Source: Brevibacillus panacihumi W25 (GTDB taxonomy: Bacteria > Bacillota > Bacilli > Brevibacillales > Brevibacillaceae). From it: a stretch of 64,000 bases of DNA. Of the stretch, positions 7,956 through 17,250 are shown in pieces. A program made the position numbers and the translations under genes. The stretch lies in contig NZ_KI629786.1 of assembly GCF_000503775.1 (NCBI RefSeq), positions 665,501 through 729,500 of the forward strand, in the 5' to 3' direction. A model generated the notes under the pieces. That model was not told where the DNA came from. It saw only the letters and a program-made list of their open reading frames with translations, and made no database searches. Every line of letters begins with the position of its first letter. Within the stretch, counting starts at the first letter, position 1.

Positions 7956-9665
7956 ATGAAAGTAGATTTGCTGATTCAGGATGTGCGTGTCTTTAACAGC
8001 TATTTGAAAACATTCATTGCAGGCAACGTCGCGGTCCTGGACGGAAGATTTCTCTACATCGGGCAGCGCGGTACGGATACCTTTGAAGCGGCTTCTATTT
8101 TGGCTGGAGAAGGACGGTACTTGATCCCGGGCCTGGTAGACATCCATCTGCATATCGAAAGCACGATGGTCACTCCAGAGACCTTTTCATATGGACTCAT
8201 CCAAAACGGCGTAACGACGATTGTGCCTGAGCCGCATGAGATGGCCAATGTATTCGGCATCGAGGGGATCAAGGAAATGATCCGCGCGAGCCGCGAATGC
8301 GTCGTCGATATGAAATACGCGATTCCCAGCTCGGTGCCAGCTACTTCGATGGAGACGACTGGAGGAGCCATCGAGATCGCGGACATCGAGGACCTGCTGC
8401 AAAACGAGTCAATGATTTGCATGGGCGAGATCATGAACTATGTGGATGTGATCACCGATCCCGACTGCAAGACCAACCAGATTTTGAACTACTTGCGTGA
8501 AAACTACCCGGATCTCGTCATCGAAGGCCATGTTCCCAAGCTGCTTGATCTGGACCTGCACAAAATGCTCTACGCTGGTGTGGATTCCGACCATACGCAT
8601 CAGACTGTAGAGGGCATGGAAGCGAGAATCAGTGCCGGCATGTTCATCGAGGTGCAGGAAAAATCGATGACCCCGGAAGTCATTTCGTATTTGATCGAAC
8701 ATGATGTGGCAGAACATTTTTGCTTCGTGACCGATGATGTGATGACGGACTCGCTGTATGATCGGGGACATTTGAACCACCTCGTGAAAAAGGCGATCCA
8801 GATGGGCATGCCGCCGGAGCGGGCGATCTACGCCAGTACATTTACGCCTGCGCGTCGAATGAAAATGCATGACCGCGGCGCGATTGCGCCAGGCAAAATT
8901 GCCGATTTCCTGCTGGTCTCAGACCTGGAGCAGTTCACAATCGAACAGGTGTATAAAAACGGGAAAAAGGCGTATGATGCTCGCGAGGACTACGTGCAGT
9001 CGCCCCAGCCCAAGCAATTCCCGGAGCATTTTTACCGGAGCGTGCGCTTGGAGCCGCTGCGCGAGTCCGATTTTCTGGTGAAATGCGATGTGCCGGATAA
9101 CCGTTACCCTTGTCGCGTGATGCTGGTGCAGGATGGCTCCACGTTTACCGAGGATCATCGCGGAATCGTGGAGGTGCGTGAAGGGGAATTGTGCTGGGAA
9201 GAGAGTCCGTACGCTCTGATCGCGGTATTCGAGCGCTATGGCAAGAACGGCAATCGCGGCTACGGCTTGATCAGCGGGGATACGATCAAGCGCGGGGCGG
9301 TCGCGACGACGTACTCGCATGACAACCACAATCTATTGGTCGTCGGCCACAATCCGCTCGATATGATGGTGGCAGCCAATGAAGTAATCAAAATGCAGGG
9401 GGGCTTCGTCGTCGTCGAGAACGGCCAGGTGAAGGCGAGTCTTCATTTGCCGGTAGGCGGCATTCTGACGGAAGAGCCGCTGGAGAAGACGGCGAAGGAA
9501 GTCGAGCAGCTGCGCCGGGCGATGGAGGAACTGGGTTATCAGCATTACAACCCGATCATGTCGATTTCGACGCACTCCTTGCCGGTCAGCCCTGCCTTGA
9601 AAATCACGGATCTGGGCTTGATCGACGTCAATGCCGGAAAAGTAGTTCCGCTTCTGCTGATGTAA
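7956..9665 (+). CDS. ade: Adenine deaminase
   Basis: 569 residues, the normal length of the bacterial Ade family of amidohydrolases that convert adenine to hypoxanthine and ammonia. The metal-binding LVDIHLHIESTMVTPE motif is near residues 55-70; GHVPKLLD, DSDHTHQTVEGM and FVTDDVMTD give further metal and catalytic residues, and the C-terminal domain carries THSLPVSPALKITD. As the last gene of the purine operon it would process adenine freed by the nucleoside hydrolase into the hypoxanthine/guanine salvage pool. AGGAG precedes the ATG. Confidence 0.95.
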   Translation: MKVDLLIQDVRVFNSYLKTFIAGNVAVLDGRFLYIGQRGTDTFEAASILAGEGRYLIPGLVDIHLHIESTMVTPETFSYGLIQNGVTTIVPEPHEMANVFGIEGIKEMIRASRECVVDMKYAIPSSVPATSMETTGGAIEIADIEDLLQNESMICMGEIMNYVDVITDPDCKTNQILNYLRENYPDLVIEGHVPKLLDLDLHKMLYAGVDSDHTHQTVEGMEARISAGMFIEVQEKSMTPEVISYLIEHDVAEHFCFVTDDVMTDSLYDRGHLNHLVKKAIQMGMPPERAIYASTFTPARRMKMHDRGAIAPGKIADFLLVSDLEQFTIEQVYKNGKKAYDAREDYVQSPQPKQFPEHFYRSVRLEPLRESDFLVKCDVPDNRYPCRVMLVQDGSTFTEDHRGIVEVREGELCWEESPYALIAVFERYGKNGNRGYGLISGDTIKRGAVATTYSHDNHNLLVVGHNPLDMMVAANEVIKMQGGFVVVENGQVKASLHLPVGGILTEEPLEKTAKEVEQLRRAMEELGYQHYNPIMSISTHSLPVSPALKITDLGLIDVNAGKVVPLLLM

Positions 9666-9682
9666 ATAGATCGCTTCATGAA

Positions 9683-9715
9683 GCCGTCAGGTGTGGCATC
9701 GCCTGGCGGTTTCTG
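9683..9715 (+). terminator. Terminator of the purine operon
   Basis: CCGTCAGGTG and CGCCTGGCGG form a GC-rich stem followed by a T-rich stretch, 18 bp after the ade stop codon. Confidence 0.75.
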
Positions 9716-9733
9716 CTGTCCAAATGTTCCCTA

Positions 9734-9762
9734 TTGTATGGTTGCGTGCCTCCTGATATAAT
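9734..9762 (+). promoter_or_regulatory. Vegetative promoter for the MATE gene
   Basis: TTGTAT at 9734-9739, 17 bp spacer, perfect -10 TATAAT at 9757-9762. It lies 50 bp before the MATE start and fits a sigma-A promoter. Confidence 0.7.
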
Positions 9763-9812
9763 TTACCATTAAATATTTTCACGGGCTTGCCGTGGTGAGG
9801 AAGTATAAAGCC

Positions 9813-11171
9813 ATGATTGAAACTTTTTCTTTGTCAGCGAAATGGCGGCAATTCTTTACTGTCTTGCTGCCTATTTTGGTCTCGCAATTAGCCCTGTTTT
9901 CGATGACATTCTTCGATACGATTATGTCAGGACATGCAAGTCCGGTTGATTTGGCGGGTGTAGCCATCGGTGCGAGCCTATGGGCGCCGGTTCAGGCGGG
10001 TTTGACGGGGATTTTGATGGCTGTGATGCCGATGGTTGCCCAGATGGTGGGGGCGGACAAGAAAAACGAGGTGCCGTTCACCGTCATGCAGGCCTTGTAC
10101 GTGGCGATCATCATTTCGGCTGTTGTGATTGTGGTTGGGGCATTGACCCTCAATTCGCTTCTCGACATGATGCAGTTGGAGCCGCAAGTGCGACAGATCG
10201 CGTATGATTACCTTTTTGCGATTGCGATTGGCATCGTGCCGTTATTCTTGTATACGGTCGTTCGCTGTTTTATCGATGCCTTGGGAGAGACGCGAATTAC
10301 GATGGTGATCACACTGATTTCCTTGCCGATCAATGTCGTGTTGAACTATGTCCTAATTTTTGGTAAATTCGGCTTTCCTCGCTTGGGCGGCGTCGGAGCG
10401 GGGTATGCTTCGGCGATCACGTTCTGGTGCATTTTTCTCATCAGCCTCTATGTTGTGAAGCGCGTTTCTCCTTTTGTGGAGTTCGGCTTGTTTACCAAGC
10501 TGTACCGCTTTTCCATGAATGCAGGGCGAGAATTGCTCAAGCTGGGCTTGCCAATCGGCTTTTCCATTTTCTTTGAAGTAAGCATTTTTGCCGCTGTTAC
10601 CCTGCTGATGAGTGAATACAACACCGTCACGATTGCAGCGCATCAGGCGGCGATGAACTTTGCCTCCTTTATCTATATGGTGCCGATGAGCATCTCCATG
10701 TCGTTGACGATTCTGGTCGGCTTTGAGGTCGGAGCAAAGCGGTTCCGCGATGCCCGACAATACAGCTATTTGGGGATCGGCAGCGCTGTTGTCCTGGCCT
10801 TGTTGTTCGCGGTCATCCTGTACGTTTTCAATGAGCAGGTCGCAGGCTTTTATACGACGGATGCCCAAGTGCTTCATCTGACCCAGAGCTTCCTGATGTA
10901 CTCCATCCTGTTCCTGATTTCGGATGCGGTAGCTGCGCCAATTCAGGGGGTGTTGCGGGGGTACAAGGATGTTACGGTTCCTTTTGTGGTGGCTCTGGTC
11001 TCGTACTGGGTCATCGGCTTGCCGCTTGGGTATGTACTGGCGCAGTACACCTCCTTTATGGCTTACGGGTACTGGATCGGGCTGATTTCAGGCTTGGCGG
11101 CCGGTGCGATCTTCCTCTTCGGACGTCAGCTGCGGCTGCAAAAGCGAATGATTCGCGAGACGGCCACATAA
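9813..11171 (+). CDS. MATE family multidrug/cation efflux transporter
   Basis: About 452 residues with twelve hydrophobic segments and the internal repeat typical of MATE exporters: FFDTIMSGHASPVDLAGVAIG in the first half and AAHQAAMNFASFIYMVPMS in the second. Such proteins expel drugs or metabolites in exchange for Na+ or H+. The frame opens at a GTG at 9792, but the ATG at 9813 has a GAGGAAG ribosome site 9 nt upstream, while nothing suitable precedes the GTG, so 9813 is preferred. It is monocistronic between its own promoter and terminator. The substrate is unknown. Confidence 0.9.
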   Translation: MIETFSLSAKWRQFFTVLLPILVSQLALFSMTFFDTIMSGHASPVDLAGVAIGASLWAPVQAGLTGILMAVMPMVAQMVGADKKNEVPFTVMQALYVAIIISAVVIVVGALTLNSLLDMMQLEPQVRQIAYDYLFAIAIGIVPLFLYTVVRCFIDALGETRITMVITLISLPINVVLNYVLIFGKFGFPRLGGVGAGYASAITFWCIFLISLYVVKRVSPFVEFGLFTKLYRFSMNAGRELLKLGLPIGFSIFFEVSIFAAVTLLMSEYNTVTIAAHQAAMNFASFIYMVPMSISMSLTILVGFEVGAKRFRDARQYSYLGIGSAVVLALLFAVILYVFNEQVAGFYTTDAQVLHLTQSFLMYSILFLISDAVAAPIQGVLRGYKDVTVPFVVALVSYWVIGLPLGYVLAQYTSFMAYGYWIGLISGLAAGAIFLFGRQLRLQKRMIRETAT

Positions 11172-11191
11172 ATATGAGAATGATAACTGAT

Positions 11192-11224
11192 GGAAAATCT
11201 CAGTTCATGGGATTTTCCTTTTTT
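11192..11224 (+). terminator. Terminator after the MATE gene
   Basis: GGAAAATCTC and GGGATTTTCC pair around a 7-base loop and are followed by a run of T. Confidence 0.85.
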
Positions 11225-11331
11225 CGTATGAAGGGAATCAAGCATGTTTACAATATGCCTGAAATATACGTATACTTGTTATAGTAATGTAAGAAAAACT
11301 AACATGACGGTAGAGGAAGGAGAAGAAGCAG

Positions 11332-12015
11332 ATGACGTTTGATCTTGATTTTTTATTGAAGCTGGGTGTCGCACTTTTTTTAGGATTATTAATTGGCGTA
11401 GACAGACAGCTCAAGCATAAGCCGCTTGGTGTCAAAACAAGCATGGTCATTTCTGTAGCCAGCTGTCTGATTACCATTGTCTCGATTCAATCCGTGCCAC
11501 GCTTCTCCATGCCTTCCGGAACGAATATGGACGCGATGCGCCTCGCTGCCCAAATTGTCAGCGGCGTTGGTTTTCTTGGGGCTGGCGTGATTCTGCGCAG
11601 AAGCAATGACGTGATCTCCGGCTTGACCACCGCATCGATGGTCTGGGCTGCCTCTGGATTGGGAATTGCAGTAGGGGCAGGCTTTTATTTTGAAGCCGTC
11701 TCCGCGACCCTTCTCATTATCCTGGCGATCAACGTATTCCCGCTGATTCTCAGATGGTTGGGTCCCAGTTCGCTGCGGCAAAGAGACCTGTCACTTAAAA
11801 TCGTAGTGCTGGAACACGGTGATTTGGATGTGGTATTCAAACAAATTAAACATCTGGACATGCAGGTGAAACGGGTAAAAGTAAAGGATGTCGAGAACGG
11901 ACAGAAAAAGCTGGAGATGTTGATTACCGCACCTGAAGATACGTATACCACGGATATTTACAGCTCTCTCAAGCATGTAGACCACATCGCTTCTGTAGAA
12001 GTGGAGAGCAGATAA
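11332..12015 (+). CDS. MgtC/SapB family membrane protein
   Basis: 227 residues: four or five N-terminal membrane segments with the family hallmarks LFLGLLIGVDRQLKHKPLGVKT, QIVSGVGFLGAGVILR and GLTTASMVWAASGLGIAVG, then a cytoplasmic C-terminal domain of about 80 residues. MgtC-like proteins are tied to Mg2+ limitation and membrane potential or F-ATPase control in pathogens; in soil Gram-positives the role is less clear. It is a single gene with a GGAAGGAG ribosome site. No Mg2+ riboswitch was recognised in the 160 bp upstream. Confidence 0.9.
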   Translation: MTFDLDFLLKLGVALFLGLLIGVDRQLKHKPLGVKTSMVISVASCLITIVSIQSVPRFSMPSGTNMDAMRLAAQIVSGVGFLGAGVILRRSNDVISGLTTASMVWAASGLGIAVGAGFYFEAVSATLLIILAINVFPLILRWLGPSSLRQRDLSLKIVVLEHGDLDVVFKQIKHLDMQVKRVKVKDVENGQKKLEMLITAPEDTYTTDIYSSLKHVDHIASVEVESR

Positions 12016-12031
12016 CCGTAAGATGGACGAG

Positions 12032-12070
12032 GACCGATTGCAGCCCAGGTAAGGAGGATCGGTCTTTCTT
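12032..12070 (+). terminator. Terminator after the MgtC-like gene
   Basis: GACCGAT and ATCGGTC form the stem of a hairpin with a loop of about 16 bases, followed by TTTCTT. Confidence 0.6.
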
Positions 12071-12143
12071 GTATGGTTCGTGATTTTCGACAGGCAAAAG
12101 CTGGGCATGATAAAGCGGAGAATACAAAGGAGGGGGATATAAC

Positions 12144-13532
12144 ATGGACTACCGCATCGAGAAGGATACACTGGGTGAGATGAAGGTACCGGCAGACAAA
12201 TTATGGGGCGCGCAAACCCAGCGCAGCTTGCAAAACTTCCGCATCGGCAGCGAGAGGATGCCATTGGAGGTCGTCCGTATGCTTGCTGTATTGAAAAAAA
12301 GCGCTGCGCTCGCCAACCAAAAGCTGGGCAAGCTGAACGAGGAGAAGGCGAAAGCAATCGTAACCGCTGCAGACGAAGTGATCGCCGGGAAGTGGGATGA
12401 GCATTTTCCACTTGTGGTCTGGCAGACGGGCAGCGGCACTCAATCCAACATGAATGTCAACGAGGTGATTGCGCACCGGGCCAACCAACTGCTGGAGCAA
12501 GCCGGAAGCTCGGCGCGGATTCATGCGAATGACGACGTAAACAAGTCGCAAAGCTCCAACGATACGTTTCCTACCGCGATGCACATGGCGGCATTGGTGG
12601 CAGTCGAGGACCAGGTCCTGCCCGCGTTGGCCAGACTGCAAGAGACCCTGCAAAAGAAGAGCTCCGCGTTCATGGATATTATCAAGATCGGCCGCACCCA
12701 TCTGCAGGATGCCACTCCGCTGACATTGGGGCAGGAGATCAGCGGCTGGGTCCGCATGCTGGATAAATGCGGACAGATGATCCGGGAGAGTGCGCAATAC
12801 CTGCGAGAGCTGGCCATAGGAGGGACCGCCGTTGGGACAGGAATCAACGCGCATCCTCGTTTTGGCGAGATGGTGGCGGAGGAGATCAGTCAGCAATTGG
12901 GCAAGACCTTCCAGACGGCAATCAATAAATTCCACGCTCTCACCAGCCACGACGAGCTGGTATATGTACACGGTGCCTTCAAGGCGCTGGCGGCTGACCT
13001 GATGAAGATCGCCAATGACGTAAGATGGCTGGCAAGCGGCCCGCGCACAGGCATCGGCGAGATCACGATTCCTGCCAATGAGCCGGGCAGCTCAATCATG
13101 CCAGGAAAGGTAAACCCGACTCAAAGCGAAGCCATGACGATGGTCGCCTGCCAGGTGATGGGCAACGATGCGGCGATTGGTTTTGCCGCCAGCCAAGGCA
13201 ATTTTGAGCTGAATGTATTCAAGCCTGTCATCATAGACAATTTCCTGAAGTCTGCGCGACTGCTCACGGACGCGATGCATTCCTTTACCGAGAATTGCGC
13301 TGTGGGCATCGAGCCTAATCTGGCGGTTATCGAGCGCAATCTGAAGAACTCGCTCATGCTGGTGACGGCTTTGAACCCGCATATCGGCTACGAAAATGCC
13401 GCCTCCATCGCCAAGCTGGCCCACAAGGAAGGCTTGATGCTAAAAGAAGCGGCGATAAAAAGCAATCTGTTGACCGAAGAGCAGTTCGATCAAATCGTAA
13501 GACCCGAGCAGATGATCCACCCAAAGGAATGA
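12144..13532 (+). CDS. fumC: Fumarate hydratase, class II
   Basis: 462 residues, full length. The fumarase/aspartase signature [18 protein letters not shown] holds the catalytic Ser in the mobile SS loop; [16 protein letters not shown] and [14 protein letters not shown] are the other conserved active-site blocks, and the latter distinguishes fumarase from aspartase. It catalyses fumarate to malate in the TCA cycle without iron-sulfur cofactor. It has a strong AAAGGAGGGGG ribosome site and stands alone between two terminators. Confidence 0.97.
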   Translation: MDYRIEKDTLGEMKVPADKLWGAQTQRSLQNFRIGSERMPLEVVRMLAVLKKSAALANQKLGKLNEEKAKAIVTAADEVIAGKWDEHFPLVVWQTGSGTQSNMNVNEVIAHRANQLLEQAGSSARIHANDDVNKSQSSNDTFPTAMHMAALVAVEDQVLPALARLQETLQKKSSAFMDIIKIGRTHLQDATPLTLGQEISGWVRMLDKCGQMIRESAQYLRELAIGGTAVGTGINAHPRFGEMVAEEISQQLGKTFQTAINKFHALTSHDELVYVHGAFKALAADLMKIANDVRWLASGPRTGIGEITIPANEPGSSIMPGKVNPTQSEAMTMVACQVMGNDAAIGFAASQGNFELNVFKPVIIDNFLKSARLLTDAMHSFTENCAVGIEPNLAVIERNLKNSLMLVTALNPHIGYENAASIAKLAHKEGLMLKEAAIKSNLLTEEQFDQIVRPEQMIHPKE

Positions 13533-13540
13533 CTGGACAC

Positions 13541-13578
13541 AAAAAACGCCTGGATTTTATGGAATCCAAGCGTTTTTT
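13541..13578. terminator. Bidirectional terminator, fumC / monooxygenase-fold gene
   Basis: AAAAAACGC, TGGATT, GAATCCA and GCGTTTTTT form a symmetric stem with A and T runs on both sides. It can stop transcripts from fumC and from the convergent gene at 13601-13906. Confidence 0.88.
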
Positions 13579-13600
13579 CGTTGCCAAAAGAAAGCTGCCT

Positions 13601-13906
13601 TTACAGCCCTTTTCCGCCTCTTGGCTGTAAAGTGCTGATTCTCTCGATCCCGGCAATGATTGGTTTTGCACGTTGTATTAAGATTTGGGTAGATTCTAGA
13701 GCCAAGGAAGCTTGATGGGCATCCGCATTTTTCCAGACTTCATAGACGTATACGGCATTGGGATCATCGTCAGAAACATGGACATGATAGTGTGTGCATT
13801 CCTCTACGTTCTTCATGGATTGTGTTGCCTCCAACAGAATTTCGACCAATGCATCCCGTTCGCCGTCTTTTACAGTAAACTTGCCAAACAGACTATATTC
13901 ACCCAT
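13601..13906 (-). CDS. Antibiotic biosynthesis monooxygenase (ABM)-fold protein
   Basis: 101 residues with the pattern of the small dimeric ferredoxin-like ABM fold: GEYSLFGKFTVKDGERDALV, the central HYHVHVSDDDPNAVYVYEVW with its conserved Tyr-Glu-x-Trp, and a C-terminal helix. Family members include quinol monooxygenases and many proteins of unknown chemistry that bind small aromatics or haem. There is no neighbouring pathway that would tell the substrate. An AGGGTAAAT-type ribosome site precedes the ATG. Confidence 0.85.
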   Translation of the reverse strand: MGEYSLFGKFTVKDGERDALVEILLEATQSMKNVEECTHYHVHVSDDDPNAVYVYEVWKNADAHQASLALESTQILIQRAKPIIAGIERISTLQPRGGKGL

Positions 13907-14081
13907 ATTTACCCTCCTTTATGATCTTGTTCCTTCCCAACCTTACCTATTTCTCTTTGAAACTCCTACTTTCCTTTTCCAGCCAATTTGAGGCAGTAGC
14001 TCTTGAACCCTTGTTTTGTCTCAAACATGACGAGTACACTAGAAAGGTATAACGAAAAAAGGTAGAGAGAAGGTGATTCTC

Positions 14082-15857
14082 TTGTTACATAGAGCAGAAG
14101 AGGTTTTGCAGAAATATTTTGGCTATCCGACGTTTCGGGAAGGACAAAAGAAAATCATCACCAGCCTGCTGGAAGGTCACGACACGGTGGGCATCATGCC
14201 GACTGGCGGCGGGAAGTCTATCTGCTACCAGGTTCCGGCGATGCTCTTCGATGGAGTGACCATCGTCATCTCCCCGTTGATCTCTCTGATGAAGGATCAG
14301 GTGGACGTGCTGGTCAGCATGGGAATCCCCGCCACACAAATCAACAGCACCTTGAGCTACAGCGAGGTTCGGGATCGACTGAGACAAGCCGCCCGTGGCG
14401 AGTACAAACTGCTCTACATTGCGCCAGAGCGGCTTGAATCGGACTCTTTTCAGGCGTTGATCGAGGAGGTTCCCATCTCCTTTGTAGCTGTAGACGAGGC
14501 GCACTGCGTCTCCCAATGGGGGCATGATTTCCGACCGAGCTATCTGGAGATCGCCCGCTTTCTGGATTCGCTGCCGCAGCGTCCCGTCGTGGCTGCGTTG
14601 ACCGCTACTGCGACACCCGAGGTGACAGCGGACATCAAACGCCAGTTGGCTTTGATGGACGAACGCCTTTTCATTACAGGCTTTGGCCGGGACAATCTGA
14701 ATCTGTCCGTCCGTCGTGGAGAAAACCGCCGTGATTTCATCTACGAGTATCTGCGCGCCCATCGTCAGCAGGCGGGGATCATCTATGCCGCTACCAGGAA
14801 AGACGTCGATGCCTTGCATGCCGATTTGCACAAGCGCGGCTTTTCCGTCACCAAGTACCATGCGGGTCTTACCGAGGAAGAACGCGCGCAGAACCAGGAA
14901 GCCTTTCTCTTCGACGACGTGCGCACAATGATCGCCACCAATGCGTTTGGCATGGGCATCGACAAATCCAACGTCCGCTATGTGATCCACTACAACATGC
15001 CGAAAAATCTGGAGGCTTACTACCAAGAGGCGGGAAGGGCCGGTCGAGACGGAGAACCGAGCGATTGCGTGCTGTTGTTCCAGCCCCAGGACATCCAGAC
15101 CCAAACGTTCTTCATCGAACAAAACGTCTTGTCCGACGAACGAAAAGAACATGAGTACAAAAAGCTGTATGCGATGATTGATTACTGCCGCACCCCGCGA
15201 TGCTTGCAGCAGTACATCGTCCACTACTTCGGCGATACCGCTGCGGAAGAATGCGGACGCTGCGGCAATTGCACGGATGAGCGCGAGCTGGCAGACATCA
15301 CCCTGGAGGCACAAAAAATCTTCTCCTGCGTAAAGCGGATGAGGGAGCGCTTCGGCGCCTCACTGGTGGCACAAGTGCTGAAAGGCTCCAAAAATAAAAA
15401 AGTGACGCAATTTTCCTTTGATCAACTGCCTACCTATGGCGTGATGAAGGAGTACAAGGAAAAAGAGATTGTCGATTTGATCCAGCTTCTGATCGCAGAA
15501 GGCTATCTGCAAGTGACAGAAAGCCAATACCCGATCCTCAAGCTCGGGGAGCGGGCATTGCCAGTCCTGCGCGGTGAAGAGCAGATTTGGCAGAAAATCG
15601 TCATTCGCCCCGTCCAGCAGACGGAAGACGACACCTTGTTCGAGCAGCTGCGCTCGTTGCGTAAAGAAATCTCGCAGCGCGAGGGTGTCCCTCCTTATGT
15701 CATCTTCCACGACAGCACCTTGCGGGAGATGAGCAGTCTTTGCCCGAACGACAAACAAGCCATGCTTCAGGTAAAAGGTGTCGGGGAAGCGAAGTACGAG
15801 AAGTACGGCGTACTCTTTTTGGAGTGCTTGCAAAATTACATGGCACAAAAGGTGTAA
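14082..15857 (+). CDS. recQ: ATP-dependent DNA helicase, RecQ family
   Basis: About 591 residues with the RecQ helicase core: motif [14 protein letters not shown], motif [18 protein letters not shown] (DEAH plus the RecQ-specific loop), motif [11 protein letters not shown], then a zinc-binding four-Cys region (CRTPRC, CGRCGNC) and a C-terminal HRDC-like domain ending [11 protein letters not shown]. RecQ unwinds branched DNA in recombination and fork repair. The frame opens at GTG 14073, but the TTG at 14082 lies 5 nt after AGAAGGTGA, so [13 protein letters not shown] is the likelier start. Shorter than E. coli RecQ in the winged-helix/HRDC part, as in other Bacillales paralogues. Confidence 0.93.
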   Translation: MLHRAEEVLQKYFGYPTFREGQKKIITSLLEGHDTVGIMPTGGGKSICYQVPAMLFDGVTIVISPLISLMKDQVDVLVSMGIPATQINSTLSYSEVRDRLRQAARGEYKLLYIAPERLESDSFQALIEEVPISFVAVDEAHCVSQWGHDFRPSYLEIARFLDSLPQRPVVAALTATATPEVTADIKRQLALMDERLFITGFGRDNLNLSVRRGENRRDFIYEYLRAHRQQAGIIYAATRKDVDALHADLHKRGFSVTKYHAGLTEEERAQNQEAFLFDDVRTMIATNAFGMGIDKSNVRYVIHYNMPKNLEAYYQEAGRAGRDGEPSDCVLLFQPQDIQTQTFFIEQNVLSDERKEHEYKKLYAMIDYCRTPRCLQQYIVHYFGDTAAEECGRCGNCTDERELADITLEAQKIFSCVKRMRERFGASLVAQVLKGSKNKKVTQFSFDQLPTYGVMKEYKEKEIVDLIQLLIAEGYLQVTESQYPILKLGERALPVLRGEEQIWQKIVIRPVQQTEDDTLFEQLRSLRKEISQREGVPPYVIFHDSTLREMSSLCPNDKQAMLQVKGVGEAKYEKYGVLFLECLQNYMAQKV

Positions 15858-15859
15858 GG

Positions 15860-15902
15860 CAAAGGGACTGTTGGGCGTATATGCCACAACAGTCCCTTTT
15901 AT
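15860..15902 (+). terminator. Terminator after recQ
   Basis: AAAGGGACTGTTG and CAACAGTCCCTTTT form a 13-bp stem with a 13-base loop and T tail, directly after the stop codon. Confidence 0.92.
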
Positions 15903-15968
15903 CACATTCCAAGAGAAGCCCGCAATAGGTAGAAGGGGGATCTGGAGAAGCTGATCGAGGAAAAAGCG

Positions 15969-16010
15969 AAGATCCCAACCCGCCTGAAGCGTTTTTCCCT
16001 TTTCCTCCAC
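15969..16010 (-). repeat. Dispersed short repeat, copy A
   Basis: AAGATCCCAACCCGCCTG at 15969-15986 followed by a GCGTTTT-type stretch recurs at 54486-54525, and a diverged inverted copy lies at 52372-52408. Read on the minus strand copies A and B both encode an RRVGIFA-like peptide, but no full gene is evident. The 127 bp between the recQ terminator and the lplT stop contain little else. Confidence 0.55.
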
Positions 16011-16029
16011 TCCACTAAAGCCGGAGGAC

Positions 16030-17250
16030 CTACGAAACACTCCTTGATTGCACGCCTGTTCTCCCGCGAATCTGTCTGCGCATCTTCGCCAGATAGAACA
16101 GAAAGAGCAGCAGGACCAGCCCTTGCAAGACGATGGCGCCGGAGATCGAATCACTCATGTACGTAAAGAGATAATAGATGCCGGAACCTGCAGCCATCAG
16201 AAAGTTCTCGATGAAGTTCTGAATCGCGATGGTTTTTCCCGAGCCCACCATCTTTTTCCCTTCCTCCTGCAAGATCGTATTCATCGGAATGATGAACACC
16301 CCGCCCATAAAACCGACCAGAAGCAAGAGACCGATGGCGATAAACGTGACGTGAATCCAGGGAAACAGCACGATCACGAGGAACATGCCAAAGCCGTAGA
16401 GCAAGGAACGAGTGAACTTCTGCAACGGAATCAATTTGGGAGCCAAAAACGCTCCTGCGATAATCCCGATAGATGTCGTTGCCAGAATCAGCGAAACGGA
16501 AAAGTGTTGCGGGTCGATGGCCAGCGCGGTTGGAATCCATGCCAGCACCGCGACGCGCAGAACAGCGGAACTCATCCAGAACGCTCCCGTACCGACGAGG
16601 GCGAAGTTGGTCTCCGGCCGTTTCATCAGCTTCCGGAAATCAAGGAAGAAGCGGCGCGCCTCGGCACCGTAACGAATCGTAGCATCTCCGTGCATGCGCG
16701 GGATAAAAAATGTCACCCCGAGGGACAGCAGATAGAGAGCGAGACAGATGCCGGAAGAAAGCAGCGGGTGCGTCATGGAAGCAATCGCACCGCCGCCGCC
16801 GATGCCTGTCAGAATCGCGATAATCGTATAGGCTTCGATGCGGGCATTGGCATGAAACAATTCCTCTTCGTTTTTCGTCAACTCCGGCAAGATTCCGTAT
16901 TTGGCAGGAGAGTAGACGACCGCCCCGACGCCGACCGTAAAGTAGCAAAGCATCAGCAGCAGGATGCTGGATTGATCAATGAAAAACAAGAGCAGGACGC
17001 CGAGCGCCTTGATCAAATTGCCGATTACCAGCACGAGCGACTTGGGATGTTTGTCTGCGAACGGTCCCACGAGCGGTGCCAGAAAGAGATACGGCAGAAA
17101 AAAGGAGATGGAGACGAGCGCGAGCATGGCGGGAGAAAAACCGTTCTCCCGCAGCAGATTCGCGATCACAAACAGGATCATGTTGTCGGCGAAGGCAGAT
17201 AGAAACTGGGTAAAATATAAGGCTTGCAAGGGTTGTAATCGCGTTTTCAT
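16030..17250 (-). CDS. lplT: Lysophospholipid transporter LplT (MFS)
   Basis: 406 residues, about twelve membrane segments. The N-terminus ALYFTQFLSAFADNMILFVIA, the motif VGVGAVVYSPAKYGILPELT and the late VGFMGGVFIIPMNTILQEEG followed by IAIQNFIEN closely follow the LplT family, which flips lysophospholipids across the membrane to the inner leaflet for re-acylation. Its ATG overlaps the stop of the aas gene by 4 bp (17247-17250). The pairing with Aas supports the name strongly. It is the last gene of the pair; the about 170 bp after it to recQ hold a repeat and the recQ terminator. Confidence 0.88.
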   Translation of the reverse strand: MKTRLQPLQALYFTQFLSAFADNMILFVIANLLRENGFSPAMLALVSISFFLPYLFLAPLVGPFADKHPKSLVLVIGNLIKALGVLLLFFIDQSSILLLMLCYFTVGVGAVVYSPAKYGILPELTKNEEELFHANARIEAYTIIAILTGIGGGGAIASMTHPLLSSGICLALYLLSLGVTFFIPRMHGDATIRYGAEARRFFLDFRKLMKRPETNFALVGTGAFWMSSAVLRVAVLAWIPTALAIDPQHFSVSLILATTSIGIIAGAFLAPKLIPLQKFTRSLLYGFGMFLVIVLFPWIHVTFIAIGLLLLVGFMGGVFIIPMNTILQEEGKKMVGSGKTIAIQNFIENFLMAAGSGIYYLFTYMSDSISGAIVLQGLVLLLFLFYLAKMRRQIRGRTGVQSRSVS

